DNA of 64,000 bases from Erodium maritimum (taxonomy: Eukaryota; Streptophyta; Magnoliopsida; Geraniales; Geraniaceae), in the NCBI GenBank assembly GCA_963921825.1, contig OY997589.1, positions 83,436,523 through 83,500,522 on the forward strand, given 5' to 3'. The position numbers and the translations under genes are program-made. This document shows, one piece after another, positions 9,611 to 20,926 of this stretch; the stretch's first letter is position 1, and each line of letters starts with the position of its first letter. The notes beneath the pieces are model-generated. The model saw only the letters and a list, made by a program, of their open reading frames with translations. It did not search any database and had not been told where the DNA came from.

Positions 9611-11397
9611 TGTGAAGACCGCTCCGACTTTAAACGCTTTAAGTTTTACGTTTTCGTTCAATCGGAACGTCGATGGTGAATTTTGGGTTTAATCTCTTAT
9701 TCGTTCAAAAAAATGAATTTTGAATCAGTTTTAATTAAATAAACAAAAAGGTTTTTTTTAAAAAATAAGTTGGGCTGATCAGACCCGACCAGACCCGTAG
9801 GCCTAGCCAGGCCAGGCCAGGCCGACCCTATTTCCCTTCACGTGGGCCTTGAGGCCCGTCCCTTGTGTAAAGCCCAACCGGTCGCCGGCTCATTTGAGGG
9901 CATCGTGTATAAGAGAAACAAATTAGGGCAGAAACCCTAATTCCCGCCCTCTTCTTCTCAGTATCGCAGCTGAACCCAACTCTCTCTCACGTTCTCTTTC
10001 TCCCCTCGCCGGCGACGCCCCCGTCCCCCGACTTCCCGACCTCGCTCTCTACTCCCTCCTCCTCGTCTCAAGCCGCCGCCCGCACGACCGCCCCTCTCCC
10101 TAGCCGACCTCCCTCAGATCTGAGCCGAGCCTCTCTCCCCTCTCCCTCTTCACCGTTCAACCAAGCGGCCGCCACCGTCCCTCGTCGCGATTCCGGCCGT
10201 CCCTCTCGATCCCGACCACTTCCTCGTCTTCTCCATCCAGATCCGACTTTCCCGCCGCCCCTCAACCCGAGCTTCTCGTCGGCGTCGTACCTCACTCTCT
10301 CGTCCTCATCCCCGCCGTCGGGTCGCCACCACTGTCTCCCTTCCATCACGCTGTTCAGACCAAGACCCACCGCCGTCCACCTTCCTTTACGGTGAGAGTC
10401 GACACTTTAGAGTTTGGTCGCCGGATTCTCCGCCGGTGGCCGGCCGAGATGCAAATCTGACCATTTTCTTCTCCTTTTCTGTTTTGTTCTTGTCCCGAGC
10501 TTATTTTTCTCAAATCTGTGCGATGTTGAACTGAAACCTTTTTGGATCTATTTTGGTGGGAATCAAAATCAAAGAAATCGAAAAGGAACGAATTTTAGAA
10601 ACGAAAATCAGTTTTAGTTAATAAAAAAGATTAAATTAAAACGGGTTTTGAATCAGATTTAGTCAAAGACTGGTTTTGGACTGGAATCGAACTGGAACGA
10701 ACTGAATCGGAGTTGGAACAGGACGTTTAAACTGGACTATTAATCGAACTTTGAACGGGACAAAACGTAATGCAGAATCGGACCTTGGGAATCGTGCCTG
10801 AACCCGTACCTTGAGAATCGTGCATGGATCCGTGCATTGGGGACCGTGCATCGAGAATTGTGCCTCGGGATTCGTGCCTCGGAAAACGTGCACTGAGTTT
10901 TGAGTTTGGTGCGCGGATTCTCGAATCTGATTCGTCGTAATCCCGCTTTTAGCCCGCTCAAGTCTAAAAGACAACTTTTGAATTTAAATCGTGAAACCGG
11001 TTTTAATTGTAACTTTCTGTGTAAAGTAGAGTCCGGCTTCGAGCGAAGAGAAGACCGGAGTTAAACCCAGACGCAGACTTCGCCCTAGAAGACGGTGTTG
11101 GCCAGGTCGTCAGCAGCTAGGAGACGCTGCTGTGGTATCGTCTTGAGGTAGGGAAGTAGCGGATACCGGTTTAATTGCGGAAAGTTACTAGTATGCATAT
11201 TAGGAATTAATAAAACTGGAAAGACGTTCATATCCGATAATAACCGGACGAGTCGTAGTAACATGTAGGACGGGATTCACTAGTCAACTGATTTATTTGT
11301 TTTTGATACTTGGGAATTTGTCGTGCTGGTAGATCGGCCTTGTCGAGCCGTAGGTTGTGTGTTGTTTTGGAATTGCTTGTTATTGGTTGAGATGCAT
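9611..11397 (+). mobile_element. Partial LTR of a Ty3/Gypsy chromovirus
   Basis: The sequence starts TGTGAAGACCGCTCC, like the TGTAAGACCCGC start of the solo LTR at 38153. It carries the same succession of parts as the other large LTRs in this window: a GC-rich transcribed leader (about 9900-10400), GACTTCGCCCTAGAAGACG, CTTGAGGTAGGGAAG, ACTAGTATGCATATTAGG and TACTTGGGAATTTGTCGTG. It is incomplete on the right, where a Harbinger fossil adjoins it. No coding sequence is expected. It is a fossil. Confidence 0.7.
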
Positions 11398-12258
11398 GCC
11401 AAATCCATAAATTTCGAGACGCTACAACTTCCAGCATAATGGTGGAATCCCCGTGGTGATCTCCCCGGCCATGGGCACCTTGCGATGCGGTTGGGAAATT
11501 CTTCCACTCCCAATGCATGTAGTTAAGACTCCCAACCATGCCGGGGAACCCTCAGTTGTACTCCGATTCGAGTAATCGGGTCAAGTCATCCGGTGTGGGT
11601 TTACGCTCGTACTCAGCCCCGAATACCTCAATAACGATCTTGCAAAAGTGGCGTACAAATTTGAGTATGGTACTTACCCCTATTCGTAGGGATTCGTCCA
11701 ACGAATCGGCCGAGCACCCATACGCAAACATCTATATCGCGACATTGTATCTTTGGTGCGTTGATAACCCCAAGCGTCCCACAGCATCCCGCTTCTAAAC
11801 GAAGTAATCGTCATGCTCCGTTACCTTGTCCATCACCCGTTGAAAAAGTGGTCGGCACATACGGAATCGTCGCATAAACATATCAGGCCCATACGTGGGC
11901 TGCTCGACAAAATAATCTTGCATCATTCGGTTGTGGGCTTCGAGACAACCTCTGTGAATCTCTCGTCAAGAAGGTTCCCCACGTTCGATCCTCTGCCTCA
12001 CTGCGTGATCCTTGGCATCGCTCTCTCTATGCCTCTCTCAACCCGTCGTCGGAGTCGTTCTTCCACTAAACGCATTTGGGCTGCCAACTCCTCATACGAT
12101 GGAGCTCCTCACACAATGCGCGGTTCGCAACCGTGACCGTGATTTAACGGTTCGCGATTCACATAAATTGTGCCCTACAACGCACCGACCTGCAAACCGC
12201 TAAATCACGATACATGTTCGCGGTTCGCTTCTAACTCGTAGCGTTGCAAATGCTCTAA
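11398..12258 (-). mobile_element. PIF/Harbinger-type transposase fossil
   Basis: Minus-strand reading gives pieces of the plant transposase family Plant_tran/Harbinger: MFAYGCSADSLDESLRIG, then FCKIVIEVFGAEY, then MVGSLNYMHWEWKNFP, HGRGDHHGDSTIMLEVVAS and NLWIWHA. The pieces are in the expected order but in several frames with stops, so the copy is dead. The conserved Asp of the usual GSLDCMHW block is replaced by Asn here. The right edge, TTGCAAATGCTCTAA at about 12244-12258, resembles a Harbinger terminal repeat with TAA. It lies about 100 bp upstream of the TATA box of the MADS gene. Confidence 0.75.
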
Positions 12259-12357
12259 GACCCGATGAAGCGACCATGTACTTGACCCTTTTATCGTTTT
12301 TTCACCCGATTCGGTTTCAGAGTTGTAGTGAACAACAGAGCCGACCCAAGAAATAAA

Positions 12358-12365
12358 TATAAAAG
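12358..12365 (+). promoter_or_regulatory. TATA box of the AGL65-like gene
   Basis: TATAAAAG lies about 30 bp ahead of the likely transcription start (near 12390). It is followed by a TC-rich untranslated exon. The only other sequence between it and the Harbinger fossil is about 100 bp. Confidence 0.5.
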
Positions 12366-12389
12366 TCTAGTTCTTTAACAACTTTGGTT

Positions 12390-12941
12390 TGTGTATATGT
12401 GTGGTTTGATGAACCGATGGTGGTGATCGAAACGCGAGTTTGTTCGGTTGGTTGAAGGAAATTCTGATGATCCCGATTCTCCAGCTCGTAGGATCGCTTT
12501 TCCCGCTCACCCGGTCGTGTCACACGTAACCCTATCTACCTCTCTCTCTCCATTTCTGCTCCTCTCTTCATCGCCTTTGTCGATTCATTTCTCTCCTCTT
12601 TTTGCATTTCAAAGATCTTTTCTTTTCTGTTTTTGCTCATTTGGGTAAGTTTTCTATTTATTTCTCTCGATCCTCAACTGGGTATTCGATTTTCTGACTT
12701 TTCATCCCCCAATCCGATTTGGGTTTTCTCCAAATTATAGGGAAGTCCTTGTTCTGTGATTGATCTTGTTCATGTTCATGTTCATGCATTGTGTTTGTGT
12801 TTTTCTATCTTTTACATGTGTAAAAATGTTAATGTCTCTTGTTTATCTGATGAAGCATTGATGAGAATTGATTAGAAATGTTCATCTAGGGCTTGCTTTT
12901 TTAGGGTTCGATTCTCAGTTTTGGACATGATCATGGTGCAG
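12390..12941 (+). other. 5' untranslated exon and leader intron of the AGL65-like gene
   Basis: A TC-rich untranslated exon (about 12390-12644) ends in TTTGG|GTAAGTTTT. The intron runs to GTGCAG at 12941, so that the initiator ATG lies one base into the next exon. An intron in the leader is common in MIKC* genes and often supports expression. The start of transcription is inferred, not seen. Confidence 0.6.
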
Positions 12942-12942
12942 G

Positions 12943-15900
12943 ATGGGGAGGGTTAAGCTTAAGATAAAGAGGTTGGAGAACACAAATGGGAGACAAGCAA
13001 CCTATGCAAAAAGGAAACATGGGATCATGAAGAAGGCCACTGAGTTGTCGATTTTGTGTGACATTGATATCATACTTCTCATGTTCTCGCCGACGGGGAA
13101 GCCTTCTATGTGCAATGGCAAGCATGGGTACTCTTTCCTGCATTGATGTTCTTATTCTGGATTATACAAGTTTTGTAATTCTTCAGCTCACACCTTCCAA
13201 GTATTGTTACATTTCTTAGTTGTGTTCAATTTGTAAAGTGCACATTTTGTTAAAGGGGTAATCATGGGTCCTAACCCCCCTTGACTTTCCTTGCACTTCC
13301 CAACCGGGACCTTTCCATTTTTTGCGCAAACTAACATTTTCCGTCTATTTTGACGATTCCATTAGAAAAATGCTACTGTGCACGTGACCAACACATGTCC
13401 AAAAAACTAACGGAATCGTTAATATATACGGAAATTGTTAGGTTTTGAAAAAAATGGAAAGCTCACAGTTAGGAAGTGCAAGGAAAGGTCAAGCCCAGTT
13501 AGGATCGCCAAAACAAACCTCAAGGGGGGCTAGGACCCATGGTTTCCCCTTTGTTAAATCAGTCAAAAAACATCAAAGCGAATCCTTTATATAATGTTGA
13601 AATTAGGTATAAACTTGTTGTCCAGATGTGCCTTCACGTTTGCTTTCTCCCGTTTATAGTTCAAAGGCGGTTGGAAGCTTATATTTAGTTGAATTCGCCT
13701 CACGTGTCAACCACGTGAGGAGGGGGTTTAAGTGGTGTTTTCCATCCTATTTAACAAACAATGCAATTTAGAAAAATTACAGAGAAAGGAGAATCAACAT
13801 TGAGGGTAAAGAATTACGAAGCTTAAGTAGTATAGGGTAAGTTTTTGCAATTTGCCCTTACTTTGGTTAGTCGCTCTTCAACCAAAACAGTACCTTTCAT
13901 GCAACCCAAAAGGCAATTCTTCTATTTCAGTCCATAGTATATTAGTATGTTTATTCATACATTCTTTGTATACAAATGTGGCTCTTATAACTGTTCTGAC
14001 TTTACTTCTTTTTCTTCTTTTTTCCGACTTGTAGTATCGAAGAGGTCATTGCAAAGTTTGCGCAACTTACTCCACAGGAAAGGGCAAAAAGGTACGATAT
14101 TTATATACATAGGATCATTATCAAATAGAAACCGGCCCTTATTGTGCAAATTACAAACTCAGCATTATCGTTGGGACATGTAGTATGTTACCGTTGGAAC
14201 ATGTCATACGAAGAGTTGGAACCTACAACACATTTTCGCTGTAGCATTGTGTTGGAATTTATAGAGCAACTGTTGGAACATGTAATGCAAACCATTGGAA
14301 CGCTTGTGCGCTACAATCAAGTTCCAACACTTTGTTGCACAGTTCCAACGCTTTGCATTACAGTTTCCAACGGTAACATATTACAGGTCTCGACGATAAC
14401 ATTGAGTTTGTAGTTTAAACAATAAAGATGGTTGTGCTGAATAGTGTCCCTACGTATATACTTTGCTAGTATCTATATTTACTATGTATTGGACTGAGTG
14501 AATTTCTTCTACCGGATTTGAACAGGAAGTTGGAAAGTCTTGAAGTAAGTCCTCAACTATCTAATGTTCTTCTTTGATTCTGAATTTCCAACGATTTTAT
14601 TTGTTATCCTTTCATTAAGTGTGTGCTATTTTGTTTGAGAGTTTAGGCCCTAAAGAAAACCTTCAAGAAGTTGGACCATGATGTAAACATACAAGACTTT
14701 TTGGGTACAAGGTACGGCGTATTTTCACGTTCATACAACATCGATCGTTATGAGCCAAACTTATTCGATTTCTCAAGGTTGTAACAATTTTTCTTTGTTT
14801 TTTTTTGTTATTGTTTCAGCACTCAAACAATCGAGGTAAGCACGATTACCAGTTCAGATACTATCCATGGTCACATTGAATTTTGTCTTACATGTACTCT
14901 TCTTCTTGGCAGGACCTTACGAACCAAGCAAGGTCGCTGCAAAATCAACTATCCGAGATGCATAAGAGGCTGAGGTGATCATATTTGTTGAGAGTTTATC
15001 AGAAACTATGTTGCTGTCGATTACCCATTTTACGAATTTAACGTTTTGTTGAGTTATATGCAGTTACTGGTCTGACCCTGATAAGATCACCAACTTGGAG
15101 CATTTGGGGCAAATGGAAGATTCAATTAGGAACTCGCTTAACCAAATTCAAACACATCAGGTTTGTCTTCCATTCTTCGATAAGCATCATCTAAGCGTAG
15201 TTGATCCTGAGTCAGGAACATATTGAATTGTGTTTGGAGCTTGAGGGGAGCTAATCTCCTTTTCCTCGTTCATATTTCAAAGACCTGGATTTGTAAAATT
15301 TCTTTTTCTGATAAAAATAAGTCATTGTTTAGGGCTACTTCTTCTTAAATTAGGGTTTGTTACCGTTTTGGATCGAAACAACTTTCTATTGCACCCCAAA
15401 TTCTCTTACCAGACACTTCTTCAAACCCAAATGCCTCGACATCGAGTCTCACACGAATACCATCGAACCCAGTTCGTCTGGCCGCCTCGATTGAGTCTCA
15501 CGAACAGGGAGCCTTCAAGCGCTACGAGAGACGTTTTTACTATGTTGACAATGAAAATGTCATACAAAACTTTCAAAATATGAAATTTCTACATCACGCT
15601 TTGTTATAAGTAATCATATATTGTTTTATTATATAATATTTGATATCTTACTAGCAGTTTTGGTACCATTTTTACGTTATTTACTGTTGCAAACTAAAAA
15701 CTCTGTCACTTGATGTACCGTGAGTCATTCCGATCATTTGACATTGTCTATAATTCCATGTTGTTGGTCTCTTGTTGTAGGAAAACCTGGGGAAGCAGCA
15801 AGAGCAGCTTATGTCCTTAGAATGCAACGGTCAGGTGATGAACGTGCAAATGTTGTAATGGCGCTTGATCATCTTTATATGGACAATGTTGATTATTAAT

Positions 15901-17025
15901 GCTACGATTTTTGCAGTATCCGATTGGGATGAATATGCCCTTCAGAATGGGCGTCGAGCAACAACTCCAATCGATCTCATGGTTTCCTGATAACGACAAC
16001 CAGCACTTAGTCTTACCCGAAGATCCAAACGTGCTTCCACATAGGTAAATATTAGGAACGATATCATAAAATTACATTAATCTTATCACTTCTCATTTAG
16101 CTATACTGATTTATAAATTTTTACGTTTTTACTTTATTTGGGTAAGATATCACAAAAATACTCTACATTAGCATCAGATTATGTCCCTACTGTGAATTTT
16201 GTCGAGTACCATTGTCTAATAAGAATTTCAATTATTAATCAATATTGATTGATCATATCGTTGATATAAAGAATATCTAAATACCAAACTCAGGGGCGAT
16301 GGTTTGCTGTTCACAAGTTGTAGGTACTAGGTTTTATCATCAAAATGAAATAAATGAGAAATGTAACAAAATCAATGTATTTCTTTGAAAATTTCCATAA
16401 ATCAACTCTTTTTTTTTTCTTTAGGGACTTGGAGTGCTCTGCAAGCTCATCTTTCGGGAGTAATTTTGGGTATTTCAGCTCGGCTAAAAATTCAGAGATA
16501 TCGAATTCGGGGCAAGAAAACGGTATCCTCAACAATTTGAGCACAACTGCCTCTCTAAGGCTACAACTCGGAGGCCAATACCCTTACATGCCGTACAACC
16601 TAAATGTGCTCAACGATGGGAAGTTCCAACCTATGTCCGAGGTTGCTTTACAAGAAAACGCTATCGGTTATCATGTTGACGGAAACTTCGAAGCTCCTGG
16701 GCCCGGGTTCGGCACTAGCCATCAGAATTGGGCTCCAACATCTGGCGCCTCAGCCATTGCCATGTTCGAACAATGTCTGTATCCCTCGGTAAGTTCTTTT
16801 GCAACCTGGTCGTGAGTTTATTAATCAAGGTTGCATGAAAAAATCAGTCCAGAGCGCTGATCTTTACTACACCGACCTTATTTTAACAAATCAGGCAGTT
16901 CTAAGCTGATCTGAACAATTTTGTTACGTGCTGTAAAAATCGACAGGACAAAGCCTAGGTGGGGATTTGTACGACACTAGTATTAATGTTGTTTGAAATG
17001 TTCTTTGTTGCAGCAACCCAATTGA
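12943..17025 (+). CDS. AGL65: MIKC*-type MADS-box transcription factor, AGL65-like
   Basis: Eleven coding exons with GT-AG borders join in frame: 12943-13127, 14035-14091, 14526-14544, 14647-14711, 14820-14835, 14913-14974, 15064-15160, 15781-15834, 15917-16044, 16425-16788 and 17014-17025. They make 352 codons plus a stop. The MADS domain (MGRVKLKIKRLENTNGRQ, residues 1-61) is followed by KFAQLTPQERAKRKLESLE and KKTFKKLDHDVNIQDFLG, the hallmark of the AGL30/65/94 (P) clade of MIKC* factors. Next come SYWSDPDKITNLEHLGQMED (keratin-like region), SWFPDNDNQHLVLPEDP and a C-terminal HQNWAPTS block. Arabidopsis AGL65 is somewhat longer (about 390 residues). P-clade proteins pair with AGL66/AGL104 and drive late pollen gene expression. 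Intron 1 carries a MITE. The end of exon 8 could instead be 15843, adding three residues. The symbol is by similarity. Confidence 0.9.
13255..13549. mobile_element. Mutator-like MITE, family 2, in intron 1 of the MADS gene
   Basis: The 295-bp element has terminal inverted repeats GGGGTAATCATGGGTCC / GGGGAAACCATGGGTCC and a perfect 9-bp duplication, TTTGTTAAA, at 13246-13254 and 13550-13558. Much of its length folds back on itself. The interior carries GTGCACGTGACCAACACATG. A diverged copy sits in intron 2 of the ribonuclease gene (57544-57837). It is non-coding and was placed here after the gene structure existed. Confidence 0.9.
14164..14386. repeat. Imperfect inverted repeat in intron 2 of the MADS gene
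   Basis: The left arm, ATGTTACCGTTGGAACATGT, at about 14183 pairs with its mirror near 14365-14384 (TTTCCAACGGTAACAT). Several further GTTGGAAC/GTTCCAAC pairs lie between. The stretch could fold into a long stem. No target duplication was found, so it may be an old foldback MITE or a local inverted duplication. Confidence 0.5.
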
Positions 17026-17500
17026 GCGTCTTGAAGTGAACGGCTTCATCAAAGACCGGTTTGTTGGAGGTTTTTACGTTCTACTACCATAAGCGTTACC
17101 CATATGCAACAATTTATTCCTCCGCCAAGGTCATTATCGTGATGGTTTCATCGTCGTGCAAATGTAGAAGGTGGCTGATGACATAAGAACGCGATTCTAC
17201 TACATTAGGATTGCCCGAACTTGGTACCAGCGGGACTGAGGTACAAAAGAAAACCTTGTATACATGTTATATTTAATAATCTCCATAACTTTTGTTATTG
17301 CAACCTGTCGTTTTACGTGACATGGTTTCGTCGCAGCCATAATCGAGCTCTTTTAGCAAGTCGAACTGTAAATTACACTTGTATATTGATATAGCTGTGA
17401 TTGTAATTGAAAACCACATTCGTGAATTCTCGGATTTTTTTTTATATATTCTGTTCGGTTCTGAAATATAAAGTATATTACATTGAGCGTTGAACAATGT
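17026..17500 (+). other. 3' untranslated region of the AGL65-like gene
   Basis: After the TGA at 17023-17025 comes AT-rich sequence with no open frame of note and no transposon signature. I see no single clear polyadenylation signal. The end near 17500 is a guess, based on where repeat-like sequence begins. Confidence 0.35.
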
Positions 17501-17652
17501 TGTTGCGACGTTAAGTATAACAGAGTCTCTTCATGAGATTGTCTTTGAGACTGCTTTTGTCCAGTTAAAGAGAGAGATAAAAGAGATCAAGTTGTAATAT
17601 TAGGGAGGTGAAGGCTGCTTGTGTCGCTAATTATCTAAATACATATTTAATT

Positions 17653-17742
17653 AATCAAATACACTTTCTCTAAAAACAATTCCCCTGCCTTCTCTCTAAT
17701 CAAATACACTTTCTCTAAAAACAATTCCCCTGCCTTCTCTCT
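17653..17742. repeat. Two tandem 45-bp units
   Basis: A unit starting AATCAAATACACTTTCTC and ending CCTTCTCTCT occurs twice head to tail at 17653-17697 and 17698-17742, apparently identical. This is a recent local duplication. Confidence 0.9.
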
Positions 17743-19154
17743 AAAACCATGCCTTCTCTTCGCCGTACTCAGCGGTGGCTTCGTGGCTTTGGCCATCCAG
17801 GTCACAACCAACCTACCTTCTCTCACCTCTTCCTCTTCCTCTTCTTCTACTTCTTATTCTTCTTCTCCGACTCCCACACTCCTCTCCCTCCTCCAATGTC
17901 GTGATGAGTCTTTCTAGTTCTTCTTTCTTGTCGCCCCGACTATTTAATCGGATCGTGGGACTTCCTTCTCCTTCTCTTTAGGTGGGGATCTTTCCAAATA
18001 GATACTCGTTGGCGCAAGGGTGGTGACTGGTTGGTCGCGTTTGGGACATTGTTTGTAGATCTGTCCATCTCAGGCGGTCAGATCTACTTCTGGGTGTTTT
18101 GGCTCTCCGCCTTGGGGGGTCGTTGTTTGAGCTGCTTCCTCGGCGTCGGTTCGAGCCAGATTTGGCCGCGGAACTGGCCCTTCTAGATGATGTGTTCGCG
18201 GTTCCTTCAACTTCACGAAAGAGAAGGCTCGCTCTTCAGATCCCGACAACGCGTACTGGCTCCGGACGTGGGATGCGCTTCCTCGCAAGGATCCTCATGG
18301 CTCTGGCTTGTTGTCGACACTAGTGGGTAGTCCGTCCTCCTCGGTGGCTCCGTCCGTAGATCAGGACTTTTGACCGGTTCTGTGGCTCCTAAGGTCGTTG
18401 GAATTTGGGCTTTCCGTTTGTGAAGGTTTGAGGTTTTGCTTCTCATCTCTTATCCTTCTATCTTTGATTTTCTTCTCCTCCCTGCCTCTCTATTTTTTTT
18501 GATCGATCTCCTTGTGCCCCGATCACGTTTGTGGATTAGAATCGCCGGTTTGGGGTTGGCCGCCGACGAGGGCAGAAGTTTCATGCCCTAGAAAACCGAT
18601 TGTTCTAGTAGTGTTGATTTCGTGGGCTCCGATGGATTTCCATCGGAGTAGTCTAAGCTGTTCGTGGTCCTGACCACTCGCACTTTCAAGACCTCCCTTC
18701 CGACTTTGGGATTAGGTGTTTTGTTGTGATGGGAGTTGATGTTAATCCTTCATAGTTTAGGGAAGAGATGCTTTGGGTTGTAGGATGCTACTGTATTTTT
18801 CCTATGCTTAATGGTGTGCAAATATATGGGGGGCTTCATGGTAGACAAATGAAGTTTTTAAGATTAAATTGTTTTTCTATTTATAATTCTATCATCTGTT
18901 CAGGTTTACCCCTGGTTGGGTATTGGTATTATATGGTTCTAGTTCTTCCTCAGTCTGTTGAGATTTGGTTGTGTGAGGTTCCTATTAGAATATAATGCTT
19001 ATAGGTTGTACTTTCATCCCTGCTCTTCACTTAAAAGAACAGGTTTTATAATGTATTTGCCAATCTAATTTTTTTTAACAAATCCAACCTATGCTCTGAT
19101 TATACATCAGATTACTAAATGGAAATTTGATTCATTATGCCTCCAAACATGCTT
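17743..19154. other. No gene recognised; probably degraded retroelement
   Basis: The first part (to about 18700) is GC- and TC-rich and the second part (18700-19150) is T-rich. The order resembles the untranslated parts of a non-LTR element, but I found no protein motif. The short open frames here have no recognisable product. Confidence 0.3.
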
Positions 19155-19500
19155 TTTTAGCGAAAGGTGTAATATTATAACTCTCTTAAAATCGCTTACA
19201 TTGATGTGCATCGAGGAACATGCTCCTCGACCAGGGAAGGTTAGTATGAATGAACAATGTTTCACTGAGACTTTTAATATCAGAACCGTCACAGACAGTA
19301 TTTGGATGCCCTACAGGAAAATTCAGAATACGAGGGGGGGGGGGGGGGGGGGGGGGGGACGGGGTACCAGAACTCTAGGAGCTCAACAGTTGTGATGGTG
19401 TGAGGCAAAGCATCGTCTGGGGACCACTCCTAGGGCCAGTCCCCGATGCATTGTCGGTCTATCATCCCTCCCGGCGGGAGCTCCTCCCCGTGTGCAGCTT
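19155..19500 (-). mobile_element. 5'-truncated LINE tail, family of 26590 and 59130
   Basis: Read on the minus strand, this matches the 3' part of the LINE copies at about 26740-27040 and 59300-59628. Shared blocks are GCATCGGGGACTGGCCCTAG, GATGCTTTGCCTC.CACCATCAC, TGACGGT, GAACCATTGTTCAT and GGTCGAGGAGC(A/C)TG. The poly-A side faces left, near 19155. A run of 25 G interrupts it. It is non-coding. Confidence 0.65.
19334..19358. repeat. Poly-G run of about 25 bases
   Basis: An uninterrupted run of G lies inside the LINE tail, where the related copies have only TACCCC. It is either a true homopolymer expansion or an assembly or sequencing artefact. Such runs are hard to read. Confidence 0.9.
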
Positions 19501-19690
19501 TTTTTTTTATAAGCAATGAGTTTATTAATCTTTGAAATTTGAGATAAATGACAAAGATGGGGACGAACCATCCGAAGGAAGGTCGTCCCATAACGAAAAT
19601 GCTTTTCCTGTGAAAAGCATCAAAACGCACCAAACTAAAAAAAAACCCTAACAGACCATTTGGAAATGAATCAATGGACATATCAATTAG
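19501..19690 (-). mobile_element. LINE 3' tail, second family
   Basis: TTTTTTTTTTATAAGCAATG followed by AGTTTATTAATC is the reverse complement of a LINE 3' end with poly-A. It has the same shape as the tails at 37568, 45411 and 56271. The right limit is uncertain and no protein motif remains. Confidence 0.45.
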
Positions 19691-19959
19691 TCGTCAATTT
19701 CCCCGCGTGTAACTTGGCGCCTCAAATAGGGGTTGATGTCTTCTTCTTCTTCTTCATCGCTCCAGCAATTGCGCTCCCCAAGGTAACGACGATGCAATTT
19801 CAACATCCCGCACCCCCGAATGTGAGCATCCCCCACCCCCAAACCTACCACACTCCCGGAGCAGGTGGTCAGCAATCGAACAAAACATTATTTAAATAAA
19901 ACAAAACATTTTATTTGCATTTTTACAATAAAAGTGTCATGTAAATTCAATTTTTGATT

Positions 19960-20926
19960 ATTAAAGAACTAACTTTACTACAAGATCTCTCTCAACTTCG
20001 AGATCCTCTTCTAGCCCTAGGCACGCGAAAGCTATGGTGCTCTCTGCCCCTGCCGCCGACATGCCTTCTACAGTGATTCCACCCGTGGCTGATGCCGTAT
20101 TTCCGTTTGGTGATGCTCCTCTAGCATTTCCTTGTCCTCTACAGACCGCCCACGGTGCTGGGATACGATCCGTCGTCAGAGAAAACCTAAGACGACTCTG
20201 GTGCCCTCTCCTCTCCACCTCTGTTACCGACGCCGATCCTCCCTAATCTGGGAGCGGCATTAGATGAGGTGTCTTTCTCCTTGTGACCAGCCCCCCGACC
20301 CCGTTCGCCAAGCCGAGACGTAGGAGGCCCACCTCCAAATGTCGCCTTAAGGTTACTTCTCCTGCAAGTAACGACCTCCTAACCCTCCCCTTTCCAAACC
20401 CCAGTTTACCGGCCCCCCAAAGTAGCCATGACCTCGCTATGGCTCTTCCCCTCTAGGGAGGCGCGGTTCCTAGGGTTACGCAATCATCGCCATCATTAGG
20501 CCCTCCTCCAAACCGGGTCCTGGTTCATCCTTTCCATGACGGTGCTCCGGCTAGGGTTACTTCACCCTCGCGACACGATCCTACCTTGGTTTCCCCCACT
20601 CCGGGTCCATGGATTAGGGTTGTAACCACGTATATTCTAGCCCTAGTAGGGCACCGCCGCTGTAGTGCGATTCGGCCGAGTGGAAGACACCCATGGGGGA
20701 GGTTCCTAGGACGACAATGATGGCTCTAGGGTTATGTCGTTGCCTCCCCAATCAGCACAAGATCCCATTCATCCCCGCGTTCCTTGTAACTTCGAGAGGA
20801 ATGACGCAGGATCGGTCGCAACACTTGGATACGAAGGAAGTCGCTCCGCCCTCGACATGCTTCCCATGCAGGTCTCCAGGACGGCTTATCGTCATGCTCC
20901 TTGGAAGAGGACAAGGAGTTCGAGGT
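19960..20926 (+). mobile_element. Left part of a LINE split by a Gypsy insertion
   Basis: The sequence includes a degraded ORF1 start and continues up to the GAGGT at 20922-20926. The same GAGGT resumes at 25722, and there the LINE ORF1 reading continues. The left limit is approximate. Together with 25722-27060 it forms one element that was interrupted. Confidence 0.55.

Noticed and set aside
10068-10370. Minus-strand 100-codon frame rich in Gly and Arg
   Set aside because: It lies in the GC-rich leader of an LTR piece on the other strand and has no family signal.
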